Shown here in pieces: positions 16,457-25,862 of a stretch of 64,000 nt of DNA. The stretch covers positions 11,946 to 75,945 of the forward strand of contig NZ_JANYMP010000030.1 of assembly GCF_025061645.1 (NCBI RefSeq), in the 5' to 3' direction. Source of the stretch: Umezawaea endophytica. Its GTDB lineage: Bacteria > Actinomycetota > Actinomycetes > Mycobacteriales > Pseudonocardiaceae. The notes beneath the pieces are model-generated. The model did no database searches. It was not told where the DNA came from and was given only the letters and a program-made list of their open reading frames with translations. Positions within the stretch are counted from its first letter, which is position 1; each line of letters starts with the position of its first letter. Both the position numbers and the translations under genes were made by a program.

Positions 16457-17050
16457 ATGCCCAGGGTCAGCCAGGACCATCTCGACGCCCGCCGCCGCCA
16501 GATCCTCGACGGGGCCCGCGCTTGTTTCGCGCGCTACGGCTACGAGGGCGCGACGGTCCGGCGGCTTGAGGAGGCTACCGGCCTGTCCCGCGGAGCCATC
16601 TTCCACCACTTCCGGGACAAGGAGTCGCTGTTCCTCGCGCTGGCCGAGGACGACGCGCTGCGGATGGCGGACGTGGTGGCGAAGCAGGGTCTGGTGCAGG
16701 TGATGCGGGACCTGCTGCTGGTGCAGGAGCCGTCCACCGAGGAGCATCCGGCCGACTGGCTCGGCACCCGCCTGGAGGTGTCGCGGAGGCTCCGCACCGA
16801 CCCGGAGTTCCGCGCCCGCTGGGCGGAGCGCTCGTCGCAGCTCACCCGCGCCACCCGCGAACGCCTGCTGCGCCAGCGGGAAGCGGGCAACCTGCGCGAC
16901 GACGTCGACGTGACCGTGCTCACCAGCTTCCTCGAACTCGTCCTCGAAGGCCTCGTCTCCCACCTCGCGATGGGCCTGCCCGCCGACGACCTCGGGCCCG
17001 TGCTCGACGTGGTGGAGGAGACGGTGCGCCGGCAGCGGCGCACCCCCTGA
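16457..17050 (+). CDS. TetR-family regulator, AcnR-like
   Basis: A 197-residue TetR protein starting at ATG 16457; an in-frame upstream ATG (16388) would place the palindrome inside the gene and is rejected. MPRVSQDHLDARRRQILDGA followed by CFARYGYEGATVRRLEEATG and LSRGAIFHHFRDKESLF closely resembles AcnR, the repressor of aconitase in Corynebacterium and Mycobacterium (Rv1474c). In those genera acnR lies beside acn. No aconitase gene is in this window, so the AcnR identity is by similarity alone and the regulon is uncertain. Confidence 0.75.
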   Translation: MPRVSQDHLDARRRQILDGARACFARYGYEGATVRRLEEATGLSRGAIFHHFRDKESLFLALAEDDALRMADVVAKQGLVQVMRDLLLVQEPSTEEHPADWLGTRLEVSRRLRTDPEFRARWAERSSQLTRATRERLLRQREAGNLRDDVDVTVLTSFLELVLEGLVSHLAMGLPADDLGPVLDVVEETVRRQRRTP

Positions 17051-17056
17051 CCCGCT

Positions 17057-17446
17057 TCAGACCGCGAGCGCGGCGCGCACCTTGGTGATGGCCGCGCTCT
17101 CGACCGGCGACACGCTGCCGTCGGCCGCGGCCGCCGCCTCGCACACCGACACGACCGCCGCCGGGAACGTCCTGCCGACCCTGGGGGCTTTCGCCTTGAG
17201 GATCGCCATGGACTCGCGCAGCGCGGACAGCACCGCGTCCTCGATCTGCGCGATCGGACCTCTCGGGAGCCGGGGGAACTCGGTGCCGAGCGCCTCCTGC
17301 AACTCCGGTGACAACTCCTTGATCGCACGCGCGCTCGCGGAGCCCTCGACCTCCATCGAACCCGGATCGGCGTTGGACACCAGCAGTGCCGCACCGTAGA
17401 TCGCGATGCGGAGCGTCTGGCGTTCCTCGTCGGTGTACTCAGTCAT
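17057..17446 (-). CDS. Hypothetical protein (possible TerB-like fold)
   Basis: A 129-residue soluble, largely helical protein. MTEYTDEERQTLRIAIYGAA at the start and CEAAAAADGSVSPVESAAIT near the end recall the TerB helical repeat, which ends with an A.ADG.....E motif in tellurite-resistance-like domains. The match is weak. It is convergent with the AcnR-like gene, six bases apart, and divergent from an MFS gene. Confidence 0.55.
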   Translation of the reverse strand: MTEYTDEERQTLRIAIYGAALLVSNADPGSMEVEGSASARAIKELSPELQEALGTEFPRLPRGPIAQIEDAVLSALRESMAILKAKAPRVGRTFPAAVVSVCEAAAAADGSVSPVESAAITKVRAALAV

Positions 17447-17546
17447 GTGATCACCGTAAAACGCGGTACACGTGAAGTCACCGCCCCGGTGCGGTACGTA
17501 CTCGAAATGGCTAAGCGCTTCGACCGTCCGTGAATAGGGTGATCGG

Positions 17547-18725
17547 ATGCGCGTCTACCTGCTGTCCGCCGGAATCGCCCGGTTGGCCGACGAGATGGTC
17601 GGGCTCGCGCTGGTGCTGTTCGTGCTGGCGCGCACCGGAAACCTCGCACTGGCCGGCGCGGTGGTGGCCGCGTACACCGTGCCGTCCATCGTGTCCGGCC
17701 CGCTGCTGGGGGCGTGGCTGGACCGGACCCGGCGACCGCTGGTGGCGTTGGCGGGCAACCAGTTCCTGCTCGCCGCGACGACGGTGGGGCTGCTCGCGGC
17801 GGTCGGGCGCTCGCCGTCGGTCGTGGTGCTGGGGTTGGCGTTCCTGGCTGGGACCACGCTCCCGATGACCAGCGGCGGGTTCACCAGCCTGCTGCCGCGG
17901 CTGGCAGGCGGACCCGAGGACCTGCTGCGCGCCACGGCGGCGGACGCGCTGCTGTTCAACGCGGCGGCGCTCGGCGGGCCCGCGCTGACGGGCGTGCTGG
18001 CCGCCGTGGTCGGCGGGGACAGCGCGGTGGTGGCGATCGGCGTGCTGGCGCTGGTGGCCGGCCTGTGCGCGCTGGCGCTGCGGGTGCCGCCGCACCAGGC
18101 GGTCGAGCACCCTCCGCTGCGGCAGGCGATCCGCGAGGGGGTGCGGCACCTCGCGACCACTCCCCCGCTGCGCGGCGCGACCCTCACCACGGTGCTCGGG
18201 CACGGCGCGATCGGCCTGCTGGCCACCGCGATCCCGGTGCGCGCCACGGAACTGGGCCACCCCGAGGGCGCGGCCGGGTTCGTGTGGGCGGCGATGGAGG
18301 TCGGGTGCGTCGTCAGCCTCCTGTCGCTGCGCCGCCACCTGCCCCGCTGGCGGCCGGAGCACGTGGTGTTCGCGACGGTGGCGGCGTCCGGCCTGGCGCT
18401 GGCGACGTGGCCGCTCGCACCGGACCTCGGCGTGCTGCTCGGTCTGGGCCTGCTCGTCGGACTCGCGCAGGGGCCGACGCTGACGTCGATCATCACCGCC
18501 CGGCAGCGGTACACACCGCCGTCCCTGCTCGGCCAGGTGTCGACCACCGGGGCGAGCCTGAAGATCGGCGCGTTCGCCGTGGGCGCGGCCGTCGGCGGCG
18601 CGCTGCACGACACGTCGGCGGTGTTCCTGCTGGCGGCCGCGACGCAGGTCGTCGCGACCGCTCTCGGGCTCGCGGCTAGTGCAGCGCGTACCGCGCCCAG
18701 TGCGAGCCGGGGCGGACGACCCTGA
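17547..18725 (+). CDS. MFS transporter
   Basis: A 392-residue membrane protein with about 11-12 hydrophobic segments: RLADEMVGLALVLFVLARTG, then VVAAYTVPSIVSGPLLGAWLDRTRRP, which contains the MFS loop 2-3 motif (G.W.LDR.RR). An enterobactin-exporter/MFS_1-like efflux function is likely but the substrate is unknown. The 3' end overlaps the convergent DUF1707 gene by 50 bases (18676-18725), so the last 16 codons are antisense to it. Confidence 0.82.
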   Translation: MRVYLLSAGIARLADEMVGLALVLFVLARTGNLALAGAVVAAYTVPSIVSGPLLGAWLDRTRRPLVALAGNQFLLAATTVGLLAAVGRSPSVVVLGLAFLAGTTLPMTSGGFTSLLPRLAGGPEDLLRATAADALLFNAAALGGPALTGVLAAVVGGDSAVVAIGVLALVAGLCALALRVPPHQAVEHPPLRQAIREGVRHLATTPPLRGATLTTVLGHGAIGLLATAIPVRATELGHPEGAAGFVWAAMEVGCVVSLLSLRRHLPRWRPEHVVFATVAASGLALATWPLAPDLGVLLGLGLLVGLAQGPTLTSIITARQRYTPPSLLGQVSTTGASLKIGAFAVGAAVGGALHDTSAVFLLAAATQVVATALGLAASAARTAPSASRGGRP

Positions 18726-19206
18726 GGTTGCCGAGGGTGGAGTTGCCGGTGACGGTGATGATCGGACCGCCCAGCGCCGTCGGCGCGCCGGGCAGCGCGC
18801 GCTTGCCGAACCTGGCCGTGCCGCCGTCGAGCACCACGGCCGCCTCGGACACCAGCACGGTGACCTTGCCGCAGAACGACGACGCCTCGACCTCGAACCG
18901 CTCCCCCTCCGGCAGGCCGGACAGGTCGAGCACGACGGCGCCGAAGGTCGCCCTGGCCTCGATGCGCCGGGACACCGGAGCGCTGTGGACCTTGCTCGCG
19001 ACGGCGTGGACCCGTTGCGGCGCAACGGTCACGGCGAGGCCTTCGAGCAGCGGCACGAGGTCGGAAGAGACCTGCGCGGTGTAGGCGGCCTGGACGCGGT
19101 CGAAGTGCTCCTCCCACGTCAGCCGCCCCTCGGAGACGGCCTGGTTCAGCACCACGACGGCCTGTTCCCGCTCCTGGTCCGACACCCGGAGCACCGGCTG
19201 GGTCAC
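18676..19206 (-). CDS. DUF1707 + LiaF-type C-terminal (cell-wall stress response) protein
   Basis: About 176 residues. The N-terminal DUF1707/SHOCT-like segment is LRVSDQEREQAVVVLNQAVS plus EGRLTWEEHFDRVQAAYTA. The rest is a beta-helical C-terminal domain like that of LiaF/DUF2154 (RIEARATFGAVVLDLSGLPE, then SSFCGKVTVLVSEAAVVLDG). Members are membrane-stress-associated or anti-sigma-like in actinobacteria; the function here is unproven. Start is GTG 19206 or 19209, behind GAGG. No transmembrane segment is seen. Confidence 0.75.
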   Translation of the reverse strand: MTQPVLRVSDQEREQAVVVLNQAVSEGRLTWEEHFDRVQAAYTAQVSSDLVPLLEGLAVTVAPQRVHAVASKVHSAPVSRRIEARATFGAVVLDLSGLPEGERFEVEASSFCGKVTVLVSEAAVVLDGGTARFGKRALPGAPTALGGPIITVTGNSTLGNLRVVRPGSHWARYALH

Positions 19207-19353
19207 CACGATCACCTCTTGTCCGCTAATCATCTTAGTAACCGAGATTCTCGCGCTAGAGAGGCAGCGTCGTCAAGCACCGCCACCGAACGACCACCGA
19301 CCGTGACGAAACCGTGCTTGGCCAACGGGTTCGGATCGGCCAGTATCCGGGAC

Positions 19354-19806
19354 ATGGCTCCTGCGCGCCCTGCCCACGTCCACCGGGTGCGGGTGCGCCC
19401 GGCCGACTGCGACCACCGGGGCGTGGTGCACAGCTCCCGGTACCCCGTCTTCTTCGAAGCCGCGATGGTCGAGACCCTCCGCTCGTTACTGGGCTCCTAC
19501 AAGGAACTGGAGCGCACCGGGATCGAGTTCGTCGTCGAGGAGGCGTCCCTGCGCTTCACCGGCTCGGCCCGGTTCGACGACCTGCTCAAGATCGGCGTCC
19601 GGGTGCGGTCGATGGGCACCACGTCGGTGACGCTCGGGTTCGACGTCGACGTGGACGGCGTCCCCGTCGCGACCGGGTGGCACCGGTACGTCGCCGTCGG
19701 CACCCTCGAACTGCGGCACACCACGATCCCCGAGGGCGTGCGCAAGGTCTTCCAGGTCCGCGAGGCCGCACGGCGGGAACGCGAACCCGCACGCCGAGGT
19801 ACTTGA
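19354..19806 (+). CDS. Acyl-CoA thioesterase, 4-hydroxybenzoyl-CoA thioesterase (hotdog) family
   Basis: A 150-residue hotdog-fold protein. RVRPADCDHRGVVHSSRYPV matches the YbgC/FadM signature (R....D.D..GVV....Y), with the catalytic Asp in DCDHRG, followed by EFVVEEASLRFTGSARFDDL. It hydrolyses acyl-CoA thioesters; chain preference cannot be told. ATG 19354 is chosen because the signature begins about 10 residues later. The P450 gene starts 31 bp downstream, and co-transcription is possible. Confidence 0.85.
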   Translation: MAPARPAHVHRVRVRPADCDHRGVVHSSRYPVFFEAAMVETLRSLLGSYKELERTGIEFVVEEASLRFTGSARFDDLLKIGVRVRSMGTTSVTLGFDVDVDGVPVATGWHRYVAVGTLELRHTTIPEGVRKVFQVREAARREREPARRGT

Positions 19807-19837
19807 ACACTTCTCGCGTTGGCGTCACCGTGGACGC

Positions 19838-21133
19838 ATGCCGTCTCAATTGAAGAACAGCGCGATCCTCGCACTGGGTCGCGGAATGGTGGCCGTCTAC
19901 GGCGCGCTGGGCGATCCGGGCGCGAAGCTGTTCCGGAAGTCCTCGAAGAAGGACCCCTACCCGCTGTACGAGTCGGTGCGCGCCAAGGGGACCCTGGTGC
20001 CGACCAGGCTCGGGCTGCTGATGACGGCGGAGCACTCCATCACCGGCGAGGTGCTGCGCGACCCGCGCTGGGGCATCCTCTCGCCGTCCGACATGGCGAT
20101 GATCGACGAGACGGCCTACACCGCCGACGGCCGCGTGCTGGTGAACCCGTTGAAGACGTCGTTCCTGATGCGCAACCCGCCCGACCACACGCGGCTGCGC
20201 AAGTACGTCGGCGGCTGGTTCACGCCCCGCGCGCTGCGGCGGCAGATGCCCGCGATCGAGCGGGTGATCGAGGACTTCCTCGACCTCGCCGAGCGGAAGG
20301 GGACGTTCGACCTGGTCGACGACTTCGCCAAGCGCGTGCCGGTGCAGGTGATCGCCGACCTGCTCGGCGTGCCGTCGAGCGACCACGAGAGCTTCATCCG
20401 CTGGGGCACGGCGCTGGTCAACTCCATCGACGGCGTGCGGGACACGAGGGAGCTGCGGCTGCTCCAGGACACCCTGCGCGAGTTCGACGAGTTCCTCGGC
20501 GGGCTGGTCGAGCACCGCAGGCGCGAGCCGGGTGACGACATCGTCAGCGAGCTGGTCAAGCACGACGACCTGGCGCTGGACGACCTGATCGCCACCACGG
20601 AACTGCTGCTGGTGGCCGGGTTCGAGACGACGGTGAACCTCATCGGCACGGCCGCCAACGCCGTCCTCGGGCACCCGGAGGTGCGCGCGAAGCTCCTCGC
20701 GGACCCGGCGTACGCCGACCGCGTCGTCGAGGAGACGCTGCGGTGGGACCCGCCGGTGCAGTACGTCGCGCGCGTGCCGTTCGAGCCCGTCGAGCTGGCC
20801 GGGCGGCTGCTGCCCGTGAACCAGCCGGTGATGCTGATCGTGGCGGCGGCCAACCGCGACCCGAAGGTGTTCGCCGACCCGCACCGGTTCGACCCGGACC
20901 GCGAGGACGTGGGCAAGCACCTGGCGTTCTCGTCGGGCATCCACTACTGCCTCGGCGCGAACCTGGCCCGGATGGAGGCCGCGGCGGCGGTGCGCGGGTT
21001 GTTCCGCCGGTTCCCCGGACTGCGGGCGGCGGGTCCGATGAGCAGGCGCCCCTCCCCCACTATCAGGGGTGCTCTCCACTTCCCGGTGAACGTCGGAGTG
21101 ACCAAGCGATCACTCGCCGTCGATAAAAGCTGA
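19838..21133 (+). CDS. Cytochrome P450
   Basis: A 431-residue bacterial class I P450. The I-helix AGFETT (260-265) positions O2, the K-helix ExxR is E299-R302 (EETLRW), and the haem-binding loop FSSGIHYCLGANLA holds the axial Cys371. There is no membrane anchor. No ferredoxin or ferredoxin reductase is adjacent, so redox partners are encoded elsewhere. The neighbouring thioesterase might hint at an acyl substrate, but that is speculative. Confidence 0.94.
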   Translation: MPSQLKNSAILALGRGMVAVYGALGDPGAKLFRKSSKKDPYPLYESVRAKGTLVPTRLGLLMTAEHSITGEVLRDPRWGILSPSDMAMIDETAYTADGRVLVNPLKTSFLMRNPPDHTRLRKYVGGWFTPRALRRQMPAIERVIEDFLDLAERKGTFDLVDDFAKRVPVQVIADLLGVPSSDHESFIRWGTALVNSIDGVRDTRELRLLQDTLREFDEFLGGLVEHRRREPGDDIVSELVKHDDLALDDLIATTELLLVAGFETTVNLIGTAANAVLGHPEVRAKLLADPAYADRVVEETLRWDPPVQYVARVPFEPVELAGRLLPVNQPVMLIVAAANRDPKVFADPHRFDPDREDVGKHLAFSSGIHYCLGANLARMEAAAAVRGLFRRFPGLRAAGPMSRRPSPTIRGALHFPVNVGVTKRSLAVDKS

Positions 21134-21255
21134 CGTCACCCACTCGTTTGGTGCGATAAAGACCCGGCGCCTCGACTCTTAGGGCATTCTGGAAACAAGC
21201 GGATGACCCGCCGCACCGCCGCCGCGGCGGGCCACCGCGATTTCCCCTCTTCGAC

Positions 21256-22743
21256 TCAGTCGACGCCCATCATCAATTCCTTGATCTTCGGCGAGAACGC
21301 GAGCAGCAGCACGCCGAGCCCGATGGCGACCGCGCCGAGCACGCCGAAGTAGGCGACCGCCGCGTCGTCGCTGTAGAGCTTCACGACCTGCGCGCCGATG
21401 CCCTGACCTGCGGCGCTCGACAGGAAGAACAGGCCCATCGTCTGCGCGGCGAACGCGCGCGGGGCCAGTTTGGTGGTCACCGAGAGGCCGACCGGGGAAA
21501 GCAGCAGTTCACCGCAGGTCATCACGAAGAACACCAGCACCAGCCAGAGCGGCGACACCTTGTCGTCCGGGCCGCCGGACTGGCTCGCCGCCATCGCGAC
21601 GAGGAACGAAAGCCCGACGAACAGCAGACCGCCGCTGAACTTGCGCGGCGTCGCGGGCTGCCGCGTGCCGAGCCTCATCCACAACAATGCGAACAACGGC
21701 GCGAAAACGATGATCATCACCGGGTTGACGGACTGGAAGAACGAAGGCGGGAACTCGACGCCGAAGACGCTGTTCCGCACGCTCGTGTCGGCGAACGCGG
21801 CGATGACCGTGGAGGTCTGCTCGTAGAGCAGCCAGAAGATCACCGCGGCGACGAACAGCGGGATGTAGGCGACGAGCCGGGTGCGTTCGACCGGCGTGGT
21901 CTTGGCGCTGCGCAGCATGACGGTGAAGTAGACGACCGGCAGCACGACGGACACGACGCTGAGCAGGTTGACGACGCCCTCGCCGGACAGCACACCCGCC
22001 ACGATCAGCACCGCCAGCACGGCCACCACGCCCAACGAGATCGCGCCGACGCGGCCGAGGATCCGGGCGCGGTCGGCCTCGGGCAGCGGGTTGGCGGGCC
22101 GGTCGCTCGCCTCGCCGAGGTTCTTCCGGCCGACCTGGTACTGGAGGAGCCCGAAGGCCATGCCGACGGCGGCGGCGCCGAAGCCGAGGTGCCAGTTCAC
22201 CTGCTGGCCGAGGAAGCCGCAGACCAGCGGGGCGACGAACGCGCCGAGGTTGACGCCCATGTAGAAGATCGAGAAGCCCGCGTCGCGCCTCGGGTCGTGC
22301 TCGTCGTAGAGGTCGCCGACGATGTTCGAGACGTTCGGCTTGAGCAGGCCGGTGCCGAGCACGATCAGGACCAGGCCGAGGTACACGCCCGTCAGCCCGA
22401 TCGGCACGGCCAGGGCGATGTGCCCGAGCATGATCAGCACACCGCCGTACAGCACCGCCCGCTGGCTGCCGAACACGCGGTCCGCGAGCCAGCCGCCCGC
22501 GACGCCGGACATGTACACCGACGAGCCGTAGATCGCCACGAGCGACAGCGCGGCGCTCTTGTCCACGCCCAGTCCGCCCTCGGAGACCGAGTAGTACAGG
22601 TAGTAGGCGAGGATCGCCTTCATGCCGTAGTAGGAGAACCGTTCCCACAACTCGGTGAAGAACAGCGTGCTCAGGCCTCGGGGGTGCCCGAAGAACCCGC
22701 GCTGCGGTGCCCTGGCGGTGCTGGCGGCGCTTGTGGCGCTCAA
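21256..22743 (-). CDS. POT-family (PTR2) proton-dependent peptide transporter
   Basis: A 495-residue protein with about 12-14 hydrophobic segments. [20 protein letters not shown] then [14 protein letters not shown] is the N-terminal POT signature containing the ExxER-type proton-coupling motif ([10 protein letters not shown]). [17 protein letters not shown] and [20 protein letters not shown] are the second signature. It imports di- and tripeptides with H+. TTG 22743 is chosen because GGGAG lies seven bases upstream; the frame is open far beyond. It may use products of the secreted aminopeptidase, but the two genes are not linked. Confidence 0.92.
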   Translation of the reverse strand: MSATSAASTARAPQRGFFGHPRGLSTLFFTELWERFSYYGMKAILAYYLYYSVSEGGLGVDKSAALSLVAIYGSSVYMSGVAGGWLADRVFGSQRAVLYGGVLIMLGHIALAVPIGLTGVYLGLVLIVLGTGLLKPNVSNIVGDLYDEHDPRRDAGFSIFYMGVNLGAFVAPLVCGFLGQQVNWHLGFGAAAVGMAFGLLQYQVGRKNLGEASDRPANPLPEADRARILGRVGAISLGVVAVLAVLIVAGVLSGEGVVNLLSVVSVVLPVVYFTVMLRSAKTTPVERTRLVAYIPLFVAAVIFWLLYEQTSTVIAAFADTSVRNSVFGVEFPPSFFQSVNPVMIIVFAPLFALLWMRLGTRQPATPRKFSGGLLFVGLSFLVAMAASQSGGPDDKVSPLWLVLVFFVMTCGELLLSPVGLSVTTKLAPRAFAAQTMGLFFLSSAAGQGIGAQVVKLYSDDAAVAYFGVLGAVAIGLGVLLLAFSPKIKELMMGVD

Positions 22744-22896
22744 AGCTCGACTCCCTCGCGTCGTGACCGGCACTTCGACGTGCCGACCCCGCAGGTTAGG
22801 CCGTACGGGTGTACCGGTCGAACCGGGCGGTCCACCATGTGGCCCAGGCCACTTCTTCGAGGTGCGCGCCCCGAAATCCTTTGGTGCACTCGTCAC

Positions 22897-23460
22897 GTGG
22901 ATCTGATCGAGGCACACGGGCTGGCCATCACCGAGTTCGACCGACGGGTGCGGCGGGTGCGTCCGGAGCACTGGGCGCTCGGCACGCCGTGCGAGAAGTG
23001 GTCGGTCAGAGACCTGGTCGGCCACCTCGTGCAGGAGCAGCTCTGGGCTCCGGAGCTGCTGGCCGGGTGCACGGTCGACCAGGTCGGCGACCGCTTCGAC
23101 CACGACAACCTCGGGAGCGACCCGCTGCACTCGTGGGTGCTCGCCGCGGCCGCCGCGCGCGAAGCGTGGATCACGCCGAAGGCGCTCCAGCGGCCGGTGC
23201 ACCTGAGCAGCGGCAAGAGCACCGCCGTGGAGTACGGCTGGCAGATGACGACCGACCTGGCCGTGCACTCGTGGGACCTCGCGCGGGCCATCGGCGTCGA
23301 CGAGCGGATCAACCCCGGCCTGGCGCAGGCCGTTCTGGAGCATCTGGAGCCGCAGGTCGAGGAGTGGCGGGCCGCGGGGGTGTTCGGACCGGCCGTGGCC
23401 GTCCCGGAGGGCGCCGACCCGATGACCCGGCTGCTCGGTGCGACGGGTCGAACGCCCTGA
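22897..23460 (+). CDS. TIGR03086-type metal-binding protein (mycothiol/DinB-like fold)
   Basis: A 187-residue member of the maleylpyruvate-isomerase N-terminal (DinB-like) family: LGTPCEKWSVRDLVGHLVQE supplies the first metal-ligand helix, and TTDLAVHSWDLARAIG carries the conserved H-W-D-LA motif with two more ligands. In actinobacteria these proteins use or relate to mycothiol-dependent chemistry; no substrate is known. GTG 22897 starts a likely leaderless message (no ribosome binding site). It is divergent from the peptide transporter. Confidence 0.82.
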   Translation: MDLIEAHGLAITEFDRRVRRVRPEHWALGTPCEKWSVRDLVGHLVQEQLWAPELLAGCTVDQVGDRFDHDNLGSDPLHSWVLAAAAAREAWITPKALQRPVHLSSGKSTAVEYGWQMTTDLAVHSWDLARAIGVDERINPGLAQAVLEHLEPQVEEWRAAGVFGPAVAVPEGADPMTRLLGATGRTP

Positions 23461-23505
23461 CGGGGCACCGGGCACGTAGCCGCTGAAGGCCTCGGGAAGA
23501 AGATC

Positions 23506-23544
23506 GGGTCATGGGGTTGCCCATCGGGAGCTTCCCCATGACCC
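23506..23544. terminator. Inverted repeat, likely terminator
   Basis: Perfect 11-base arms (GGGTCATGGGG and CCCCATGACCC) with a 17-base loop, 45 bp after the stop of the DinB-like gene. This is the first of three stacked inverted repeats in this 293-bp gap. Confidence 0.5.
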
Positions 23545-23585
23545 CTAACTGGAACGGGCGGGGCTCCCGAACCATGCCTGGTGTA

Positions 23586-23636
23586 CGCGGTCCGCTCCCC
23601 TCGACGCCTCCCCTGCGCACCGGGGAGCGGACCGCG
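23586..23636. repeat. Inverted repeat with 15-base perfect arms
   Basis: CGCGGTCCGCTCCCC (23586-23600) is exactly complementary to 23622-23636; the loop is 21 bases. A transcript of either strand would form a very stable hairpin. It sits midway between two convergent genes and is either a terminator or part of a structured RNA. Confidence 0.55.
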
Positions 23637-23703
23637 GTCGTGCGGCTGTCGCCCACCCCGGACGACCCCCGAACCGCCGCACAGGAACTGTCTAGCCCCT
23701 CGA

Positions 23704-23752
23704 CGTTGTCCGGTGTCGGGGCGCGGAAGCCTGACAACCACTCCGGACAACG
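23704..23752. repeat. Inverted repeat with 10-base arms next to the DUF4262 stop
   Basis: CGTTGTCCGG (23704-23713) and CCGGACAACG (23743-23752) enclose 29 bases and end two bases before the DUF4262 stop codon. It may serve as that gene's terminator. Confidence 0.45.
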
Positions 23753-23753
23753 G

Positions 23754-24275
23754 TCAGGGCCCGTTGACCCCTGAGACCCAGCTCGTGGGCAGGCCGCTCT
23801 CGGTCAGCAGGAGCTGCCAGTCGCCGAACCCGGCGGGCGCGGTCGGCTGCCACGGCCAGTGGCCCTGCGGGGTCGGGACGATGATCTGCACGGCGGGGAA
23901 GTCGCCCTTGCCGTAGAGCAGGAACGCGCTGCCGAAGAACTCCGGGTAGAACCCCTTGAACACCTTCTCGACGGTGATCGGCACGCCGTCGAACACGTCG
24001 TGGTGCAGTTGGCCGGGCACGAACCGCTCACCCGCGCGGGACCGGGTCACGTACGCGGCGAGGAGCAGGGTCGCCATCTCGGACGGCAGGCCGACGACGA
24101 CCGCCTCCGCGACGCCGAACCGCCGCCAGGCACCCACCGTGAACGAGTACGGCGCGCCCTCGGCGTCCTGCGGCACGCTGATCGTGGCGTGGCCGTGCAG
24201 GTCGGCTTCCCTCAGCAGCCACTCGCGCAGGCGGATTTCCTCTTCGGGGTACGGCGGGATCGTCACGCCCCCCAT
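23754..24275 (-). CDS. DUF4262 protein
   Basis: A 173-residue soluble protein with HGHATISVPQDAEGAPYSFT followed by VGAWRRFGVAEAVVVGLPSE: the N-terminal motif (YS.TVG....G..E..V.GL) of DUF4262, a family of unknown function frequent in actinobacteria. The end, PTPQGHWPWQPTAPAGFGDWQ, is the matching C-terminal block. It is followed on its own strand by an inverted-repeat-rich gap and lies downstream of yebC, from which a terminator separates it. Confidence 0.8.
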   Translation of the reverse strand: MGGVTIPPYPEEEIRLREWLLREADLHGHATISVPQDAEGAPYSFTVGAWRRFGVAEAVVVGLPSEMATLLLAAYVTRSRAGERFVPGQLHHDVFDGVPITVEKVFKGFYPEFFGSAFLLYGKGDFPAVQIIVPTPQGHWPWQPTAPAGFGDWQLLLTESGLPTSWVSGVNGP

Positions 24276-24289
24276 TGTCCCCCAACGAC

Positions 24290-24322
24290 GGAGGGGCCCC
24301 CACCACCGGTGGAGGCCCCTCC
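24290..24322 (-). terminator. Terminator after yebC
   Basis: GGAGGGGCC (24290-24298) pairs with GGCCCCTCC (24314-24322), and the inner bases CCACC/GGTGG extend the structure. It lies 15 bp downstream of the yebC stop. Confidence 0.65.
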
Positions 24323-24336
24323 CGTCCCGAGCGGTC

Positions 24337-25086
24337 CTAGTCGATCTCGGCCATGACCTCGTCGGAGACGTCGAAGTTCGCGAAGACGTTCTGCACGTCG
24401 TCGCAGTCCTCCAGCGCGTCGATCAGCTTGAAGATCTTGCGGGCGCCCTCGGCCTCCAGCGCGACCGTCACGGACGGGAGGAAGTTCGAGTCCGCGGAGT
24501 CGTAGTCGTAGCCCGCCTCCTGGAGCGCCTTGCGCACGCCGACCAGGTCGGTCGCCTCGGACACGACCTCGAAGCTGTCGCCCAGGTCGTTGACCTCCTC
24601 CGCGCCAGCGTCGAGGACGGCCATCAGCACGTCGTCCTCGGACAGCTCGGCCTTCGGCAGGATCACGACGCCCTTGCGGCTGAACATGTACGACACCGAA
24701 CCGGGGTCGGCCATCGAGCCGCCGTTGCGGGTCATCGCGGTGCGCACCTCGCCCGCCGCGCGGTTGCGGTTGTCGGTGAGGCACTCGATCAGCACGGCGA
24801 CGCCGTTCGGGCCGTAGCCCTCGTACATGATCGTCTGCCAGTCCGCGCCACCGGCTTCCTCACCGCCGCCGCGCTTGCGGGCGCGCTCGATGTTGTCGAC
24901 CGGCACGGAGTTCTTGCGCGCCTTCTGGACCGCGTCGTACAGCGTCGGGTTGCCTTCGAGGTCGCTGCCACCGGTCCGCGCGGCCACCTCGATGTTCTTG
25001 ATCAGCTTCGCGAAGAGCTTGCCCCGCTTGGCATCGATCGCGGCCTTCTTGTGCTTGGTGGTAGCCCACTTGGAGTGGCCGCTCAT
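24337..25086 (-). CDS. yebC: YebC/PmpR-family protein (TACO1-like)
   Basis: A 249-residue protein beginning [20 protein letters not shown], the diagnostic YebC N-terminus, with [24 protein letters not shown] and [22 protein letters not shown] cut by the family-conserved YEGYGP. Homologues act as DNA-binding regulators or as translation factors for proline-rich stretches. ATG 25086 sits behind a strong GGAGGAAAG ribosome binding site, 30 bp after pdxT, so the pair is probably an operon. In most actinobacteria ruvC follows; here it is replaced by DUF4262. Confidence 0.95.
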   Translation of the reverse strand: MSGHSKWATTKHKKAAIDAKRGKLFAKLIKNIEVAARTGGSDLEGNPTLYDAVQKARKNSVPVDNIERARKRGGGEEAGGADWQTIMYEGYGPNGVAVLIECLTDNRNRAAGEVRTAMTRNGGSMADPGSVSYMFSRKGVVILPKAELSEDDVLMAVLDAGAEEVNDLGDSFEVVSEATDLVGVRKALQEAGYDYDSADSNFLPSVTVALEAEGARKIFKLIDALEDCDDVQNVFANFDVSDEVMAEID

Positions 25087-25116
25087 CTTTCCTCCGTCAC
25101 ATGCGACACAACACGC

Positions 25117-25740
25117 TCAGCCCGCTGAGCGAACGATTTCCACGAAAAGGCGGTGCACCCGACCGTCACCGGTGAGTTCCGGGTGGAACGCGGTGGCGAG
25201 CACGGAGCCCTGCCGGACCGCGACGATCCTACCGGCGGCGTCACCCGCCGTCGGGGATTCCGGCACCCGCGCGAGCACGTCGACACCCCCACCAGCGGAT
25301 TCCACCCACGGGGCGCGGATGAACACGGCGTGCACCGGGCCGCCCTCGACGCCGTCGAAGTCCAGGTCCTCCTCGAACGAGTCGACCTGGCGGCCGAACG
25401 CGTTGCGCCGGACCACGACGTCGAGCCCGCCGAGCTGGTGCTGGTCCGGGCGGCCGTCGATCGCCTTGTCCGCCAGCAGGATCAGCCCCGCGCACGACCC
25501 GTAGGCGGGCAGCCCCTCGGCGAGGCGCTCGCGCAGCGGCTCCAGCAGGTCGAACGTCGCCAGCAGCCTGCTGATGGTGGTCGACTCGCCACCGGGCAGG
25601 ACGATCCCGTCCAGCTCGGCGAGTTCTTCCGGACGGCGCACCGGGCGGGCGACCACGTCGCTCTCGGCGAGCGCGATGAGGTGCTCGCGGACGTCGCCCT
25701 GGAGGGCGAGCACACCGACGACGGGCTGGGCTGCGGACAC
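25117..25740 (-). CDS. pdxT: Pyridoxal 5'-phosphate synthase glutaminase subunit PdxT
   Basis: A 207-residue class I glutamine amidotransferase that supplies ammonia to Pdx[14 protein letters not shown] is the N-terminal signature, [13 protein letters not shown] the oxyanion region, [11 protein letters not shown] holds the nucleophile Cys83, and [14 protein letters not shown] carries the His/Glu of the triad. It precedes yebC by 30 bp. The synthase subunit pdxS, usually immediately upstream, lies 6.5 kb away at 32271-33182. Confidence 0.95.
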   Translation of the reverse strand: MSAAQPVVGVLALQGDVREHLIALAESDVVARPVRRPEELAELDGIVLPGGESTTISRLLATFDLLEPLRERLAEGLPAYGSCAGLILLADKAIDGRPDQHQLGGLDVVVRRNAFGRQVDSFEEDLDFDGVEGGPVHAVFIRAPWVESAGGGVDVLARVPESPTAGDAAGRIVAVRQGSVLATAFHPELTGDGRVHRLFVEIVRSAG

Positions 25741-25862
25741 GGGTGCGGTTCCTCGGAGTGGTCGTGGACTGGTCGCACCACCCTAGTACCACCGGCGATC
25801 ACGGCTGGTGAAGGGCTGTGGAAGTGCGAACGGGCACCACGGGCGCGTGGCGGGCAGGACGA

